This document shows positions 8,903-16,687 of a DNA stretch of 64,000 bases, one piece after another (position 1 is the first letter of the stretch; the number at the start of each line of letters is the position of its first letter). The translations under genes were made by a program, and so were the position numbers. The notes below the pieces were generated by a model that was not told the DNA's origin, did no database searches, and saw nothing but the letters and a program-made list of their open reading frames with translations. Where the stretch lies: contig NZ_NSCM01000007.1 in assembly GCF_003287735.1 (NCBI RefSeq), positions 1 to 64,000 on the forward strand, written 5' to 3'. The DNA is from Photorhabdus bodei. GTDB taxonomy: Bacteria; Pseudomonadota; Gammaproteobacteria; Enterobacterales; Enterobacteriaceae.

Positions 8903-9072
8903 GATCGACAATAACGATCTATCCCGGTGTTTATATTAAAGAAAACAATCGCCTGACATCGCCAATTATCCATACGCTAACACATGATGATCAACATTGG
9001 CATGGCCCATTAGTTCGACCAAATTCATCATCCTACTGTTTGCGCAAAATATCGCACAAGAACTTGGAGGCA
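8903..9072 (+). pseudogene. Relic of an extra sheath gene
   Basis: Two ends of a Pvc sheath gene are joined with the middle missing. The left part reads TIYPGVYIKENNRLTSP (sheath start TYPGVYIEED). The right part, in another frame, reads STKFIILLFAQNIAQ, corresponding to PAEFIILQFTQNIAQ at the end of pvc2. The original stop is lost (CAATAA has become CAAGAA). The relic's last bases now supply the GGAGG ribosome-binding site of pvc2. About 1 kb has been deleted. Confidence 0.8.
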
Positions 9073-9074
9073 AT

Positions 9075-10157
9075 ATGCCAATAACCCCAACTTATCCCGG
9101 CGTTTATATTGAAGAGGACGCTTCACTCGCACTCTCGGTTCGCTCGGGTGCAACGGCAGTGCCTGTTTTTGCCGTCGCAAATAATAATTCATTAATATCA
9201 AGTAAGCCCTATATTCGCGTCAGTAACTGGCTGGAGTATCTGACACTAAAAGGTGGACAATTTAATCCTTCCGATAAACTGGATATCGCACTGCGCGCCT
9301 ATTTTATTAACGGCGGTGGATATGCTTATCTCGTCAAAACGCAAGATTTAGAAAAACAAGTGCCGGTACTTGATGATGTCACGCTACTGGTTGCCGCCGG
9401 AGAAGAGATCACCACCGCCGTCGGAACACTTTGTCAATTAGGCAAAGGATTATTCGCCATTTTTGATGGCCCAACAACTCAAATAACCTCAAGTCTACAA
9501 CCAGACGATGTTCTTAAATCTTATTCAGCAACCCAATATGGCGCGGTTTACTACCCCTGGCTGACCGCTGAATGGGGAGAAAAGAGAGCCTTGGTTGATA
9601 TTCCACCGAGTGCCGTCATGGCCGGTATTTATGCCAATGTCGATAACAGCCGAGGCGTCTGGCAAGCTCCCGCCAATGTTCCTGTTCAAGGAGGATTACA
9701 ACCTAAATATCCGATGACCGACGACCTGCAAGGAAAATATAACCAAGGTAAGGCGCTGAATATGATCCGTACCTTTCCTAAGAGCGGTACGCTGGTCTGG
9801 GGATCCAGAACCCTTGAGGACAGCGATAACTGGCGTTATATCCCGGTTCGCCGCCTGTTTAACAGCGCGGAACGGGACATTAAAAATGCCATGAGTTTCG
9901 CGATGTTTGAGCCTAACAGCCAACCAACCTGGGAAGCTGTACGCCGGGCGATTGATAACTATCTCCATTCCCTCTGGCAGCAAGGCGGGTTGATGGGCAG
10001 CAAAGCTGAACAGGCTTATTTTGTTCAAATCGGTAAAGGCATCACTATGACTGATGACGATATCAAGCAGGGCAAAATGATCGTCAAAATCGGCATGGCC
10101 GCTGTTCGTCCAGCCGAATTCATTATCTTGCAGTTCACACAGAATATCGCACAATAA
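9075..10157 (+). CDS. pvc2: Pvc2, contractile sheath protein
   Basis: This is a 360-residue sheath protein, starting MPITPTYPGVYIEED and ending RPAEFIILQFTQNIAQ. The C-terminal conserved block includes NWRYIPVRRLFNSAERDI and ITMTDDDIKQGKM. This C-terminal domain forms the inner sheath layer and the handshake strands between subunits. I chose ATG 9075 because GGAGG lies 4 bases upstream; the open frame runs back to 8997 only because it continues into the sheath relic. It is the shortest of the three sheath proteins and lacks the inserted outer domain of pvc3. Confidence 0.93.
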   Translation: MPITPTYPGVYIEEDASLALSVRSGATAVPVFAVANNNSLISSKPYIRVSNWLEYLTLKGGQFNPSDKLDIALRAYFINGGGYAYLVKTQDLEKQVPVLDDVTLLVAAGEEITTAVGTLCQLGKGLFAIFDGPTTQITSSLQPDDVLKSYSATQYGAVYYPWLTAEWGEKRALVDIPPSAVMAGIYANVDNSRGVWQAPANVPVQGGLQPKYPMTDDLQGKYNQGKALNMIRTFPKSGTLVWGSRTLEDSDNWRYIPVRRLFNSAERDIKNAMSFAMFEPNSQPTWEAVRRAIDNYLHSLWQQGGLMGSKAEQAYFVQIGKGITMTDDDIKQGKMIVKIGMAAVRPAEFIILQFTQNIAQ

Positions 10158-10168
10158 TCGGAGGTCTC

Positions 10169-11563
10169 ATGCCAACAACACCGACCTATCCCGGCGTTTA
10201 TATTGAAGAAGATGCGTCATTATCGCTCTCTGTCAGCCACGGGAACACCGCAATACCCGTTTTTATTGGCCGTTTCCAACCTAAAAAAACCAGCACAACC
10301 CCAAAAGCGGTACGTGTTAGTAGCTGGCTGGATTTTACGAATCTATTTAATGTCGGTTGTATTACGTCAATCGCCATCACATCGACCAAACCAACGCCAC
10401 CGCCTCCCACTCCGCCTTCCGGGAAAGTTGCGGACAATACAACAGTTGTCGCGACAACCGATATCGCTCTTAACGCGGGTGATACAGGCTCCGGTTACAC
10501 TTACGCTGTGACTGTCGGTACCTACACAACAAGTAGTGATGCGGTAAAACTTTATTTTCAAAATGGCGGTGGACCTTGTTATATCCTGCCGGTTGCTAAT
10601 CCCCAAGATACTGCCACTTCGGCATTAATCCCTGAGTTAATTGAACAAGCTCTGGAGATTACTTTAATCGTCTGCCCTGAACAGGATTCTTCTTACCAGA
10701 GCGCAATATACAACAGCTTAACACCCGCATTATTGAATGCCGGCTATTTCCTTATCGCTGACAGCCAAACTAAAACCAGCATACCTGGCGTTAATATGCA
10801 ATCGCAAACCGCAACTTACTATCCGGCGGTGAAAGTCTCACAACTTATTCCTGTGGAAGATAGCCTGATTGCAGTTTCAAGTTATGAAGATGCAGAAACA
10901 AAACCCGATGCAATCACAAATCTGGCGCAACTCAAACAGAAAAACCTCACTGTCTACCAGCAAGCAGCTAAAGCAATACAGGACAAAATAGCCGCCAACG
11001 GCAATACTATTCCTGCCAGCGCAGTGATGGCGGGAGTCTACTGCGCCACTGACGCCAGCCGTGGTGTCTGGAAAGCCCCGGCGAATGTCGTGTTAAGCGG
11101 AATTAGTGATGTCACTGAACGACTCAATGACGATGAACAAGGCACTATGAATCAACAGGGCATCAATGCCATCCGCTACTTCAACCATCGGGGATTTGTA
11201 GTATGGGGCGCACGTACTCTGCAAAATGATGACAACTGGCGTTACATTCCGGTACGGCGTCTCTTTAACAGCGCAGAGCGGGATATCAAACAAGCCATGC
11301 AATCCGCCGTCTTTGAACCCAATAGTCAACCCACCTGGGAACGAGTGAAGTCAGCCATTGACAACTATCTCTATTCCTTATGGCAACAAGGGGCATTAGC
11401 GGGAAATAAACCGCAGGAAGCCTATTTTGTTCAGATTGGTAAAGGTATCACCATGTCTGACGACGACATTAAACAAGGGAAAATGATTGTCAAAGTGGGC
11501 ATGGCCGCGGTACGTCCGACTGAATTTATTATCCTTCAGTTTTCACAACATGTAGCACAGTAA
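10169..11563 (+). CDS. pvc3: Pvc3, contractile sheath protein with extra domain
   Basis: This is a 464-residue sheath protein sharing its first ~40 and last ~150 residues with Pvc2 (PTYPGVYIEED; NWRYIPVRRLFNSAERDI; ITMSDDDIKQGKMIVK). It differs by a longer middle, including a proline-rich stretch (TKPTPPPPTPPSGK) near residue 70 and a Thr-rich segment. These probably form the surface-exposed domain of the sheath. It follows pvc2 by 11 bases with CGGAGGTCTC as ribosome-binding site. Confidence 0.93.
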   Translation: MPTTPTYPGVYIEEDASLSLSVSHGNTAIPVFIGRFQPKKTSTTPKAVRVSSWLDFTNLFNVGCITSIAITSTKPTPPPPTPPSGKVADNTTVVATTDIALNAGDTGSGYTYAVTVGTYTTSSDAVKLYFQNGGGPCYILPVANPQDTATSALIPELIEQALEITLIVCPEQDSSYQSAIYNSLTPALLNAGYFLIADSQTKTSIPGVNMQSQTATYYPAVKVSQLIPVEDSLIAVSSYEDAETKPDAITNLAQLKQKNLTVYQQAAKAIQDKIAANGNTIPASAVMAGVYCATDASRGVWKAPANVVLSGISDVTERLNDDEQGTMNQQGINAIRYFNHRGFVVWGARTLQNDDNWRYIPVRRLFNSAERDIKQAMQSAVFEPNSQPTWERVKSAIDNYLYSLWQQGALAGNKPQEAYFVQIGKGITMSDDDIKQGKMIVKVGMAAVRPTEFIILQFSQHVAQ

Positions 11564-11617
11564 TCGTACTGAGACGCGGTTAAACACCGCGTCTATTCAG
11601 TCGCTAAGGAGACGATA

Positions 11618-12793
11618 ATGGAGATAACACAGCCGAGCGTCACCGTCACAGAAAATCTGATATCCCCAAAGCAAGATGACACGTTGATCGGTATACCGGT
11701 TTTTATTGGTTATACCTCGTCGCTGGTCAATAAAACGGCTATCAAACTTAACAGTCTGGCCGATTTTGCCCAGTCATTTCCTGAGTCAGGATTAATGTAC
11801 TATTCCGTGCGCCATTTCTTTGAAAACGGCGGCCAACAAGCTTATGTGCTGTCACTGGGTACGGAGAAACAATTAAGCGATTTTCCGTCATTGATCACCG
11901 CACTACAACAAGCGTGGCTGACACAAACGATTTCCGCAGAGAACGACATTACCCTGATTATCACCCCGGATGTTATCCGCTTTAATCAGGCAGAAACCTC
12001 CTACACTCAAAGAGATCTTTGGTTACAATTTTGGCAATCGGTGCTCAATCTTTGCAAGAGCCGACGCGGTATCATGGGATTGTTGGATGCCCCAGATAAT
12101 CCAACATTCGCCGCTGAGTGTTTAAAACGGTTTTCTTCCGCTGATCGACAATGGGGCGCGGTATACTGGCCGCGGCTGAAAAGCGCCTATCAGGATAATG
12201 CGCAAAACCCTATCGTACTTTCACCCACCGCCGCCGTGGCTGCCATCATCCAGTGTAACGATAACCAGCAAGGCGTATGGACCGCTCCGGCCAACATTGC
12301 GTTAGCCAAAGTAATTAGTCCGGTACACTCTTATATTGAAGCGAATGCGCTCTTTAACCCGGATGGCGCCTCGCTGAATCTGGTGCGCAGCTTTCCCGGC
12401 AAAGGCATTAGGATCTGGGGATGCCGAACCTTGGACAATACTCCCGATTCCCTCTGGCGTTATATCCAAATCCGTCGTCTGGTTTCTTATATCGAAGCCC
12501 ATATGACTCAACTCGGCCGGGCTTTCGTTTTTGAACCCAATAACGCCATCACCTGGATGAAGTTTAAAGGGCAAGCCCATAACTGGCTGCGTCAGTTATG
12601 GTTAAACGGCGGGCTACGAGGCACCCAAGAAGATCAAGCGTTCAAGGTGTTATTGGGTGTGGGTGAATCAATGAGTGAAGCCGATATACAGGCCGGAAAA
12701 ATGATCATAAAAATCAGCCTTGCGGTCTTAATTCCAGCAGAATTTATTGAGCTAAACCTGACATTCGATACCTATATCGGTATCACCCGCTAA
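11618..12793 (+). CDS. pvc4: Pvc4, divergent sheath protein
   Basis: This is a 391-residue sheath homologue. It keeps the family C-terminal pattern (LWRYIQIRRLVSYIE; ESMSEADIQAGKMIIK; PAEFIELNL) but diverges elsewhere and starts MEITQPSVTVTENL rather than TYPGVYIEE. In PVC/Afp particles the third sheath protein makes a specialised ring next to the baseplate. The start ATG 11618 has TAAGGAGACGATA upstream. A short inverted repeat (GACGCGG...CCGCGTC, about 11572-11593) lies between pvc3 and pvc4 and may tune relative expression. Confidence 0.9.
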   Translation: MEITQPSVTVTENLISPKQDDTLIGIPVFIGYTSSLVNKTAIKLNSLADFAQSFPESGLMYYSVRHFFENGGQQAYVLSLGTEKQLSDFPSLITALQQAWLTQTISAENDITLIITPDVIRFNQAETSYTQRDLWLQFWQSVLNLCKSRRGIMGLLDAPDNPTFAAECLKRFSSADRQWGAVYWPRLKSAYQDNAQNPIVLSPTAAVAAIIQCNDNQQGVWTAPANIALAKVISPVHSYIEANALFNPDGASLNLVRSFPGKGIRIWGCRTLDNTPDSLWRYIQIRRLVSYIEAHMTQLGRAFVFEPNNAITWMKFKGQAHNWLRQLWLNGGLRGTQEDQAFKVLLGVGESMSEADIQAGKMIIKISLAVLIPAEFIELNLTFDTYIGITR

Positions 12794-12828
12794 GTTAAAC
12801 AGAGGCAAAAGTTAAACAGAGGCAAAAT

Positions 12829-13287
12829 ATGAACAACCTCTACACCCCGGCTGTGTCACACCGTTTTATCGCCAGTTTTCTTTTCAACAACATTCCCAGC
12901 CCGCTGGATATCGCCTTTCAACGGATATCGGGCCTGAGCCGTGAGTTACAAACTAGCCAACACAGCCAAGGCGGGGAAAATGCCAGAAATGTCTGGCTGG
13001 CTGAGAAGATCCAGCATGGCAGTCTAATGTTGGAGCGTGGCGTGATGACAGTGACACCCCTCACGCTGGTGTTTGATCGTGTCCTGCGTGGCGAAAAAGC
13101 GGTCTATGCCGATGTCGTGATTATGTTACTGAATGAAAATTCGTTACCCGTGGCAAGTTGGACATTAAGCAACGCGCTACCGGTGCGCTGGTCCACCGGC
13201 GACTTTGATGCCAATAGCAATACCGTTTTGGTGAATTCACTGGAATTGCGTTATCAAGATATGCGCTGGTTAGGAGTAAAAGTATGA
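12829..13287 (+). CDS. pvc5: Pvc5, inner tube protein paralogue
   Basis: This is a 152-residue gp19-type tube protein related to Pvc1 ([34 protein letters not shown]). The second tube protein in this system forms the ring joining the tube to the baseplate hub. The gene is preceded by a directly repeated AAGTTAAACAGAGGCAAAA (about 12793-12827), so two ribosome-binding-like copies are present. It ends overlapping pvc6 (ATGA). Confidence 0.9.
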   Translation: MNNLYTPAVSHRFIASFLFNNIPSPLDIAFQRISGLSRELQTSQHSQGGENARNVWLAEKIQHGSLMLERGVMTVTPLTLVFDRVLRGEKAVYADVVIMLLNENSLPVASWTLSNALPVRWSTGDFDANSNTVLVNSLELRYQDMRWLGVKV

Positions 13288-13463
13288 CCGTCGAAATTAA
13301 GGAGCTGATTATCCGAGCTAAAGTGACTGATTCCGAGAGTAATCCCATCACATCACAGACATTAGCCCAAGAGACGCTGGATAACGCCCGTCTGATCGAG
13401 ATCGTCAAACGGGAAGTGTTAGAGGCGTTGCGTGAAACAGGAGGCTATTATGAGCTTAATTGA
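13284..13463 (+). CDS. pvc6: Pvc6, small conserved PVC protein
   Basis: This is a 59-residue acidic protein starting [16 protein letters not shown] and ending ETGGYYELN. The gene overlaps pvc5 by 4 bases (ATGA) and pvc7 by 14 bases, so the three are translationally coupled. Small proteins at this position are conserved in PVC and Afp operons; the ...[14 protein letters not shown] segment looks helical. I know no confirmed function. Confidence 0.85.
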   Translation: MTVEIKELIIRAKVTDSESNPITSQTLAQETLDNARLIEIVKREVLEALRETGGYYELN

Positions 13464-14133
13464 ACGCAGCCTGTCCAAACTCACCCTGACCGCCTTTAAA
13501 GACCGGGAGGGGAAAATCTCCGTGGGCAGCTTACAGGCGATGTATAACCCTGATGGGATTCAGCTCGATTATCAAACCCGCTACCAACAGGATGAAAGTG
13601 TTAACAATGCCAGCCAAAGCAGCCGCTATGTGCTATCACAACCCGCCGGTTTGACGTTAGTCCTGCTATTTGACGCCACCATGCCGGGCAACACTATCCC
13701 GGTAGAAACCCAACTCTCAACCTTGAAAACTCTGTGTACGGTGGATGCCAGCACCAACGTGCCCCACTTCCTCAAAATCAAATGGGGCAAAATGCGTTGG
13801 GAAAACAAAGGTTATTTCGCCTGCCGGGCCAGTGATCTCACCATCAATTACACCCTGTTTGATCGGGACGCTACGCCACTACGAGCCAGCGCGACTTTAT
13901 CGCTGATCGCGGACGAAAGCTTTGTTATTCAAGCCACGGAACAGCAGTTAAAATCACCGCCGATCACCGCAGTCAGCGTGACCGATATGCTCTCTCTGCC
14001 GTTAATCGCCTTAGGTGCCGGGGCTTCTCTAGCAGGCGGCATTGATTACCTCACCCTCGCCTGGCAAAACAATCTGGATAATCTTGATGATTTCACCCCG
14101 GGGCAAACGCTACAGGCACAGGGGGATGCATGA
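13450..14133 (+). CDS. pvc7: Pvc7, baseplate hub protein
   Basis: This is a 227-residue protein of the contractile-system tube-hub family ([48 protein letters not shown]). It is expected to link the Pvc5 ring to the spike. The first ATG of the open frame is 13432, but ATG 13450 has a clean AGGAGG seven bases upstream and matches the family start. It overlaps pvc8 by ATGA at 14130-14133. The last ~60 residues ([18 protein letters not shown]) are hydrophobic and may fold with the hub core. Confidence 0.88.
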   Translation: MSLIERSLSKLTLTAFKDREGKISVGSLQAMYNPDGIQLDYQTRYQQDESVNNASQSSRYVLSQPAGLTLVLLFDATMPGNTIPVETQLSTLKTLCTVDASTNVPHFLKIKWGKMRWENKGYFACRASDLTINYTLFDRDATPLRASATLSLIADESFVIQATEQQLKSPPITAVSVTDMLSLPLIALGAGASLAGGIDYLTLAWQNNLDNLDDFTPGQTLQAQGDA

Positions 14134-15731
14134 AAATACCGGCGATAGACGTTAAAATAGCGGGAAAAACCCTCAGCCAGTTTTCTGTGATGAGTCTGAC
14201 CGTAAACCACCAAATCAACGGTATCCCCACAGCCAATATCACGCTTAGCGTAGCCGGTGACGCCAATGCGATTTTTGCCACCAAAGCGCAAGCTGAACTC
14301 ACAAGCTGTCGGCCCAATCAAGAACTGATCGTGCAACTGCAAAAAACCGTGTTGTTTAAAGGGATCATTGTTCGGCAGGCGCTTAAGTTCAAAGGTCAGG
14401 ACAGTCTGGTTACCCTAACAGCGAAACATCCACTGCAAAAACTCACTGACAATTTCCATTCACAGCTATTCAGTCAACAGAGTGATGAAGCCATTATCAG
14501 AAAACTATTCAGTCAGGCGGGTATACCGGTCACGATAAAACAGGCACCTCAGCTTAAAACTGAACATGAGCAGATGGTCCAGTTTCGCTGCCATGACTGG
14601 AAATTCTTAAAAAACCGGCTGGCCGCCACCAATATCTGGTTATTACCCGGTAACGAGACGGTCACGCTGGCGACGCCAGAATCACTTAATCAATCGACCG
14701 CGCACACGATTAAACAACGTGCCGGCGATCAAGACATTGTGCTGTTTGAAGCAGATCTGCAATGGGATAACCGGCACAGCCCCAAAACGGTGAGCGTACA
14801 ATCCTGGGATATCGCACAACAGAAACTGTCTCAGGCCACTCAAGCAAAAAACAGTCGGCTTGGCAGTGGTCAACTCGCGCCAGACAGTTTGGCAACGTTG
14901 ACCGATCAGACATGGCAATGGGTTTTCAGTTATCCGCAAGATAATGAACAAGCCAAATACCTTGCGCAAGGCATCCTGAATAACCTGCGAAATGATAACG
15001 TCTCGGGCAATGTTGAAGTTGCAGGGAATAGCCGCTATCAACCGGGGGATGTTCTGGCGTTAAGCGGCTTTGGTCAGGGAATGGATGGTAAAAGCGTTAT
15101 CACCGGCGTCAGTCAAACCATCAATCAGCGGCAAGGTTGGCGCACCCGGTTAACTCTGGGCTTGTTGCCGGAAACAGAACCGGCTGTCCCGCAGGTTAAA
15201 GAGCTGCACGTGGGGATTGTGGAAAAATATCAACAAGACAAGCAGTCACTGGATCGAATTCCGGTCAGGATACCGGCGTTAAATTTAACCAACAGCGTAC
15301 TTTTTGCCCGACTGGGTAAACCTTATGCCAGTCATGAAAGCGGGTTCTGTTTCTACCCGGAACCGGGGGATGAGGTGATTATCGGTTTCTTTGAATGCGA
15401 TCCCCGCTTCCCGGTGATATTAGGCGCTATGCACAACCCGAAAAATAAAGCGCCAATAGAACCCAGTGAAAAAAATCCAATAAAAACCTTGGTCATTAAA
15501 CAAGGAGATAATCAACAAGCATTAGTGTTCAATCATCAAGATAAAATTGCCGCCCTTAATAGCGGAAAACATTCATTATCACTGCAACAGGATAAAGATA
15601 TCACGCTAGATTCAGCGAAAAATCTCATCACCAAAGCCCAGGAAATTAACCTACAGGCGGAAAAATCCTTGTCAGCCACTGGAAAGTCCGGCGTCGATAT
15701 TAAAGGTGCGAAAATTAACTTAACACAATAA
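14130..15731 (+). CDS. pvc8: Pvc8, VgrG-like central spike protein
   Basis: This is a 533-residue spike of the gp27/gp5 (VgrG) type. The N-terminal ~350 residues form the hub (QFRCHDWKFLKNRLA; GNSRYQPGDVLALSGFG). An OB-fold segment follows (ILGAMHNPKNKAPIEP). The end is a repetitive beta-helix needle (DKDITLDSAKNLITKAQEIN). It carries no extended effector domain. It is translationally coupled to pvc7. Confidence 0.93.
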   Translation: MKIPAIDVKIAGKTLSQFSVMSLTVNHQINGIPTANITLSVAGDANAIFATKAQAELTSCRPNQELIVQLQKTVLFKGIIVRQALKFKGQDSLVTLTAKHPLQKLTDNFHSQLFSQQSDEAIIRKLFSQAGIPVTIKQAPQLKTEHEQMVQFRCHDWKFLKNRLAATNIWLLPGNETVTLATPESLNQSTAHTIKQRAGDQDIVLFEADLQWDNRHSPKTVSVQSWDIAQQKLSQATQAKNSRLGSGQLAPDSLATLTDQTWQWVFSYPQDNEQAKYLAQGILNNLRNDNVSGNVEVAGNSRYQPGDVLALSGFGQGMDGKSVITGVSQTINQRQGWRTRLTLGLLPETEPAVPQVKELHVGIVEKYQQDKQSLDRIPVRIPALNLTNSVLFARLGKPYASHESGFCFYPEPGDEVIIGFFECDPRFPVILGAMHNPKNKAPIEPSEKNPIKTLVIKQGDNQQALVFNHQDKIAALNSGKHSLSLQQDKDITLDSAKNLITKAQEINLQAEKSLSATGKSGVDIKGAKINLTQ

Positions 15732-15743
15732 TAGGACAGCGAA

Positions 15744-16190
15744 ATGACAGACAATATATTAGCCGATATTTATGGCCGGGGTTGGGCTTTTCCGCCACAG
15801 TTTTTTATTAAAGATAATACGCATCCAGAAATACCCACCGGAGTCCAAATGGCGGCAGGTGCGGAAAATGTTCGCCAAAGCATGAAAATTCTTTTTCTCA
15901 CTGAACCCGGCGAACGCATTATGCGTGAAGATTACGGTTGTGGTCTGAATGATTATCTGTTTGCCAATATTAATGATGCACTGATAGCAGAAATCCAAAC
16001 TCGAATTGAAGAACGGGTACTGCGCTATGAACCGCGTGCGCAAATCACAATGATTCAGGTCAATCAAAGAACGGACTTACCCAATACCCTGCATGTTCAG
16101 GTGACTTACGCCCTGAGAGGCAGCGAAATCAACCAACAAATTGATGGCATCCTTGAGGTCAGCGAAGGCCAAGTGTGGGTGAACCTATGA
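15744..16190 (+). CDS. pvc9: Pvc9, gp25-like baseplate wedge protein
   Basis: This is a 148-residue gp25-like protein. It has the family pattern of an internal FLTEPGERIMREDYGCGL, where the EPGER motif is characteristic, and a C-terminal beta region. It anchors the first sheath ring on the baseplate. It follows pvc8 by 12 bases (AGGACAGCGAA as ribosome-binding site). It overlaps the next gene by 4 bases. Confidence 0.93.
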   Translation: MTDNILADIYGRGWAFPPQFFIKDNTHPEIPTGVQMAAGAENVRQSMKILFLTEPGERIMREDYGCGLNDYLFANINDALIAEIQTRIEERVLRYEPRAQITMIQVNQRTDLPNTLHVQVTYALRGSEINQQIDGILEVSEGQVWVNL

Positions 16191-16603
16191 GTAAACAACT
16201 GGTGGTGGATGGTGACAATCTGCTATTTGAACCGTTATTCGGCAACCGGCAAGTCACCCTTCTGGGACCGGCAACCATTAGAGGCAGCGGGCACGCCCAG
16301 ATCCAAGGCAAAAAGATCGCCATTGTGGGTGACGAAAAAAAGGTCCAATTTCAAGCGCAATATATTACTCCGAGCCACCCAATACCCGGTATGGGAATGG
16401 TCACCATTGCTCAATTGGATGCCAGCCAACAGGCAAACTTTTGCCGCAGCCCCGCCACGGTGATGATTGTCGGTCAGCAATTTACTGCCCGTTTTACCCC
16501 GACACAACCGGCGAATAATCCATCGAGTGGCCCGGATGTGACAACGCCGAGTATGGGAAAAGGCCGTTTTATTGCCAGCCAATATGCGGTCAGTGCCGGG
16601 TAA
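16187..16603 (+). CDS. pvc10: Pvc10, spike-tip protein
   Basis: This is a 138-residue protein in the position of the PAAR-like spike tip (Afp10/Pvc10). Glycine-rich beta repeats are visible (VTLLGPATIRGSGHAQIQGK). ATG 16187 overlaps the pvc9 stop as ATGA and is preferred over GTG 16175. Residues that could bind metal at the tip (His36, His67, Cys89) are present, but I cannot assign a site. Confidence 0.82.
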   Translation: MSKQLVVDGDNLLFEPLFGNRQVTLLGPATIRGSGHAQIQGKKIAIVGDEKKVQFQAQYITPSHPIPGMGMVTIAQLDASQQANFCRSPATVMIVGQQFTARFTPTQPANNPSSGPDVTTPSMGKGRFIASQYAVSAG

Positions 16604-16687
16604 ATAACCTCTTCAACCCTATTTTTAAATAACCATGATTTACTGAAAAACTATCAAGAATATATTCAAATAACAGGTGGTATAAAT

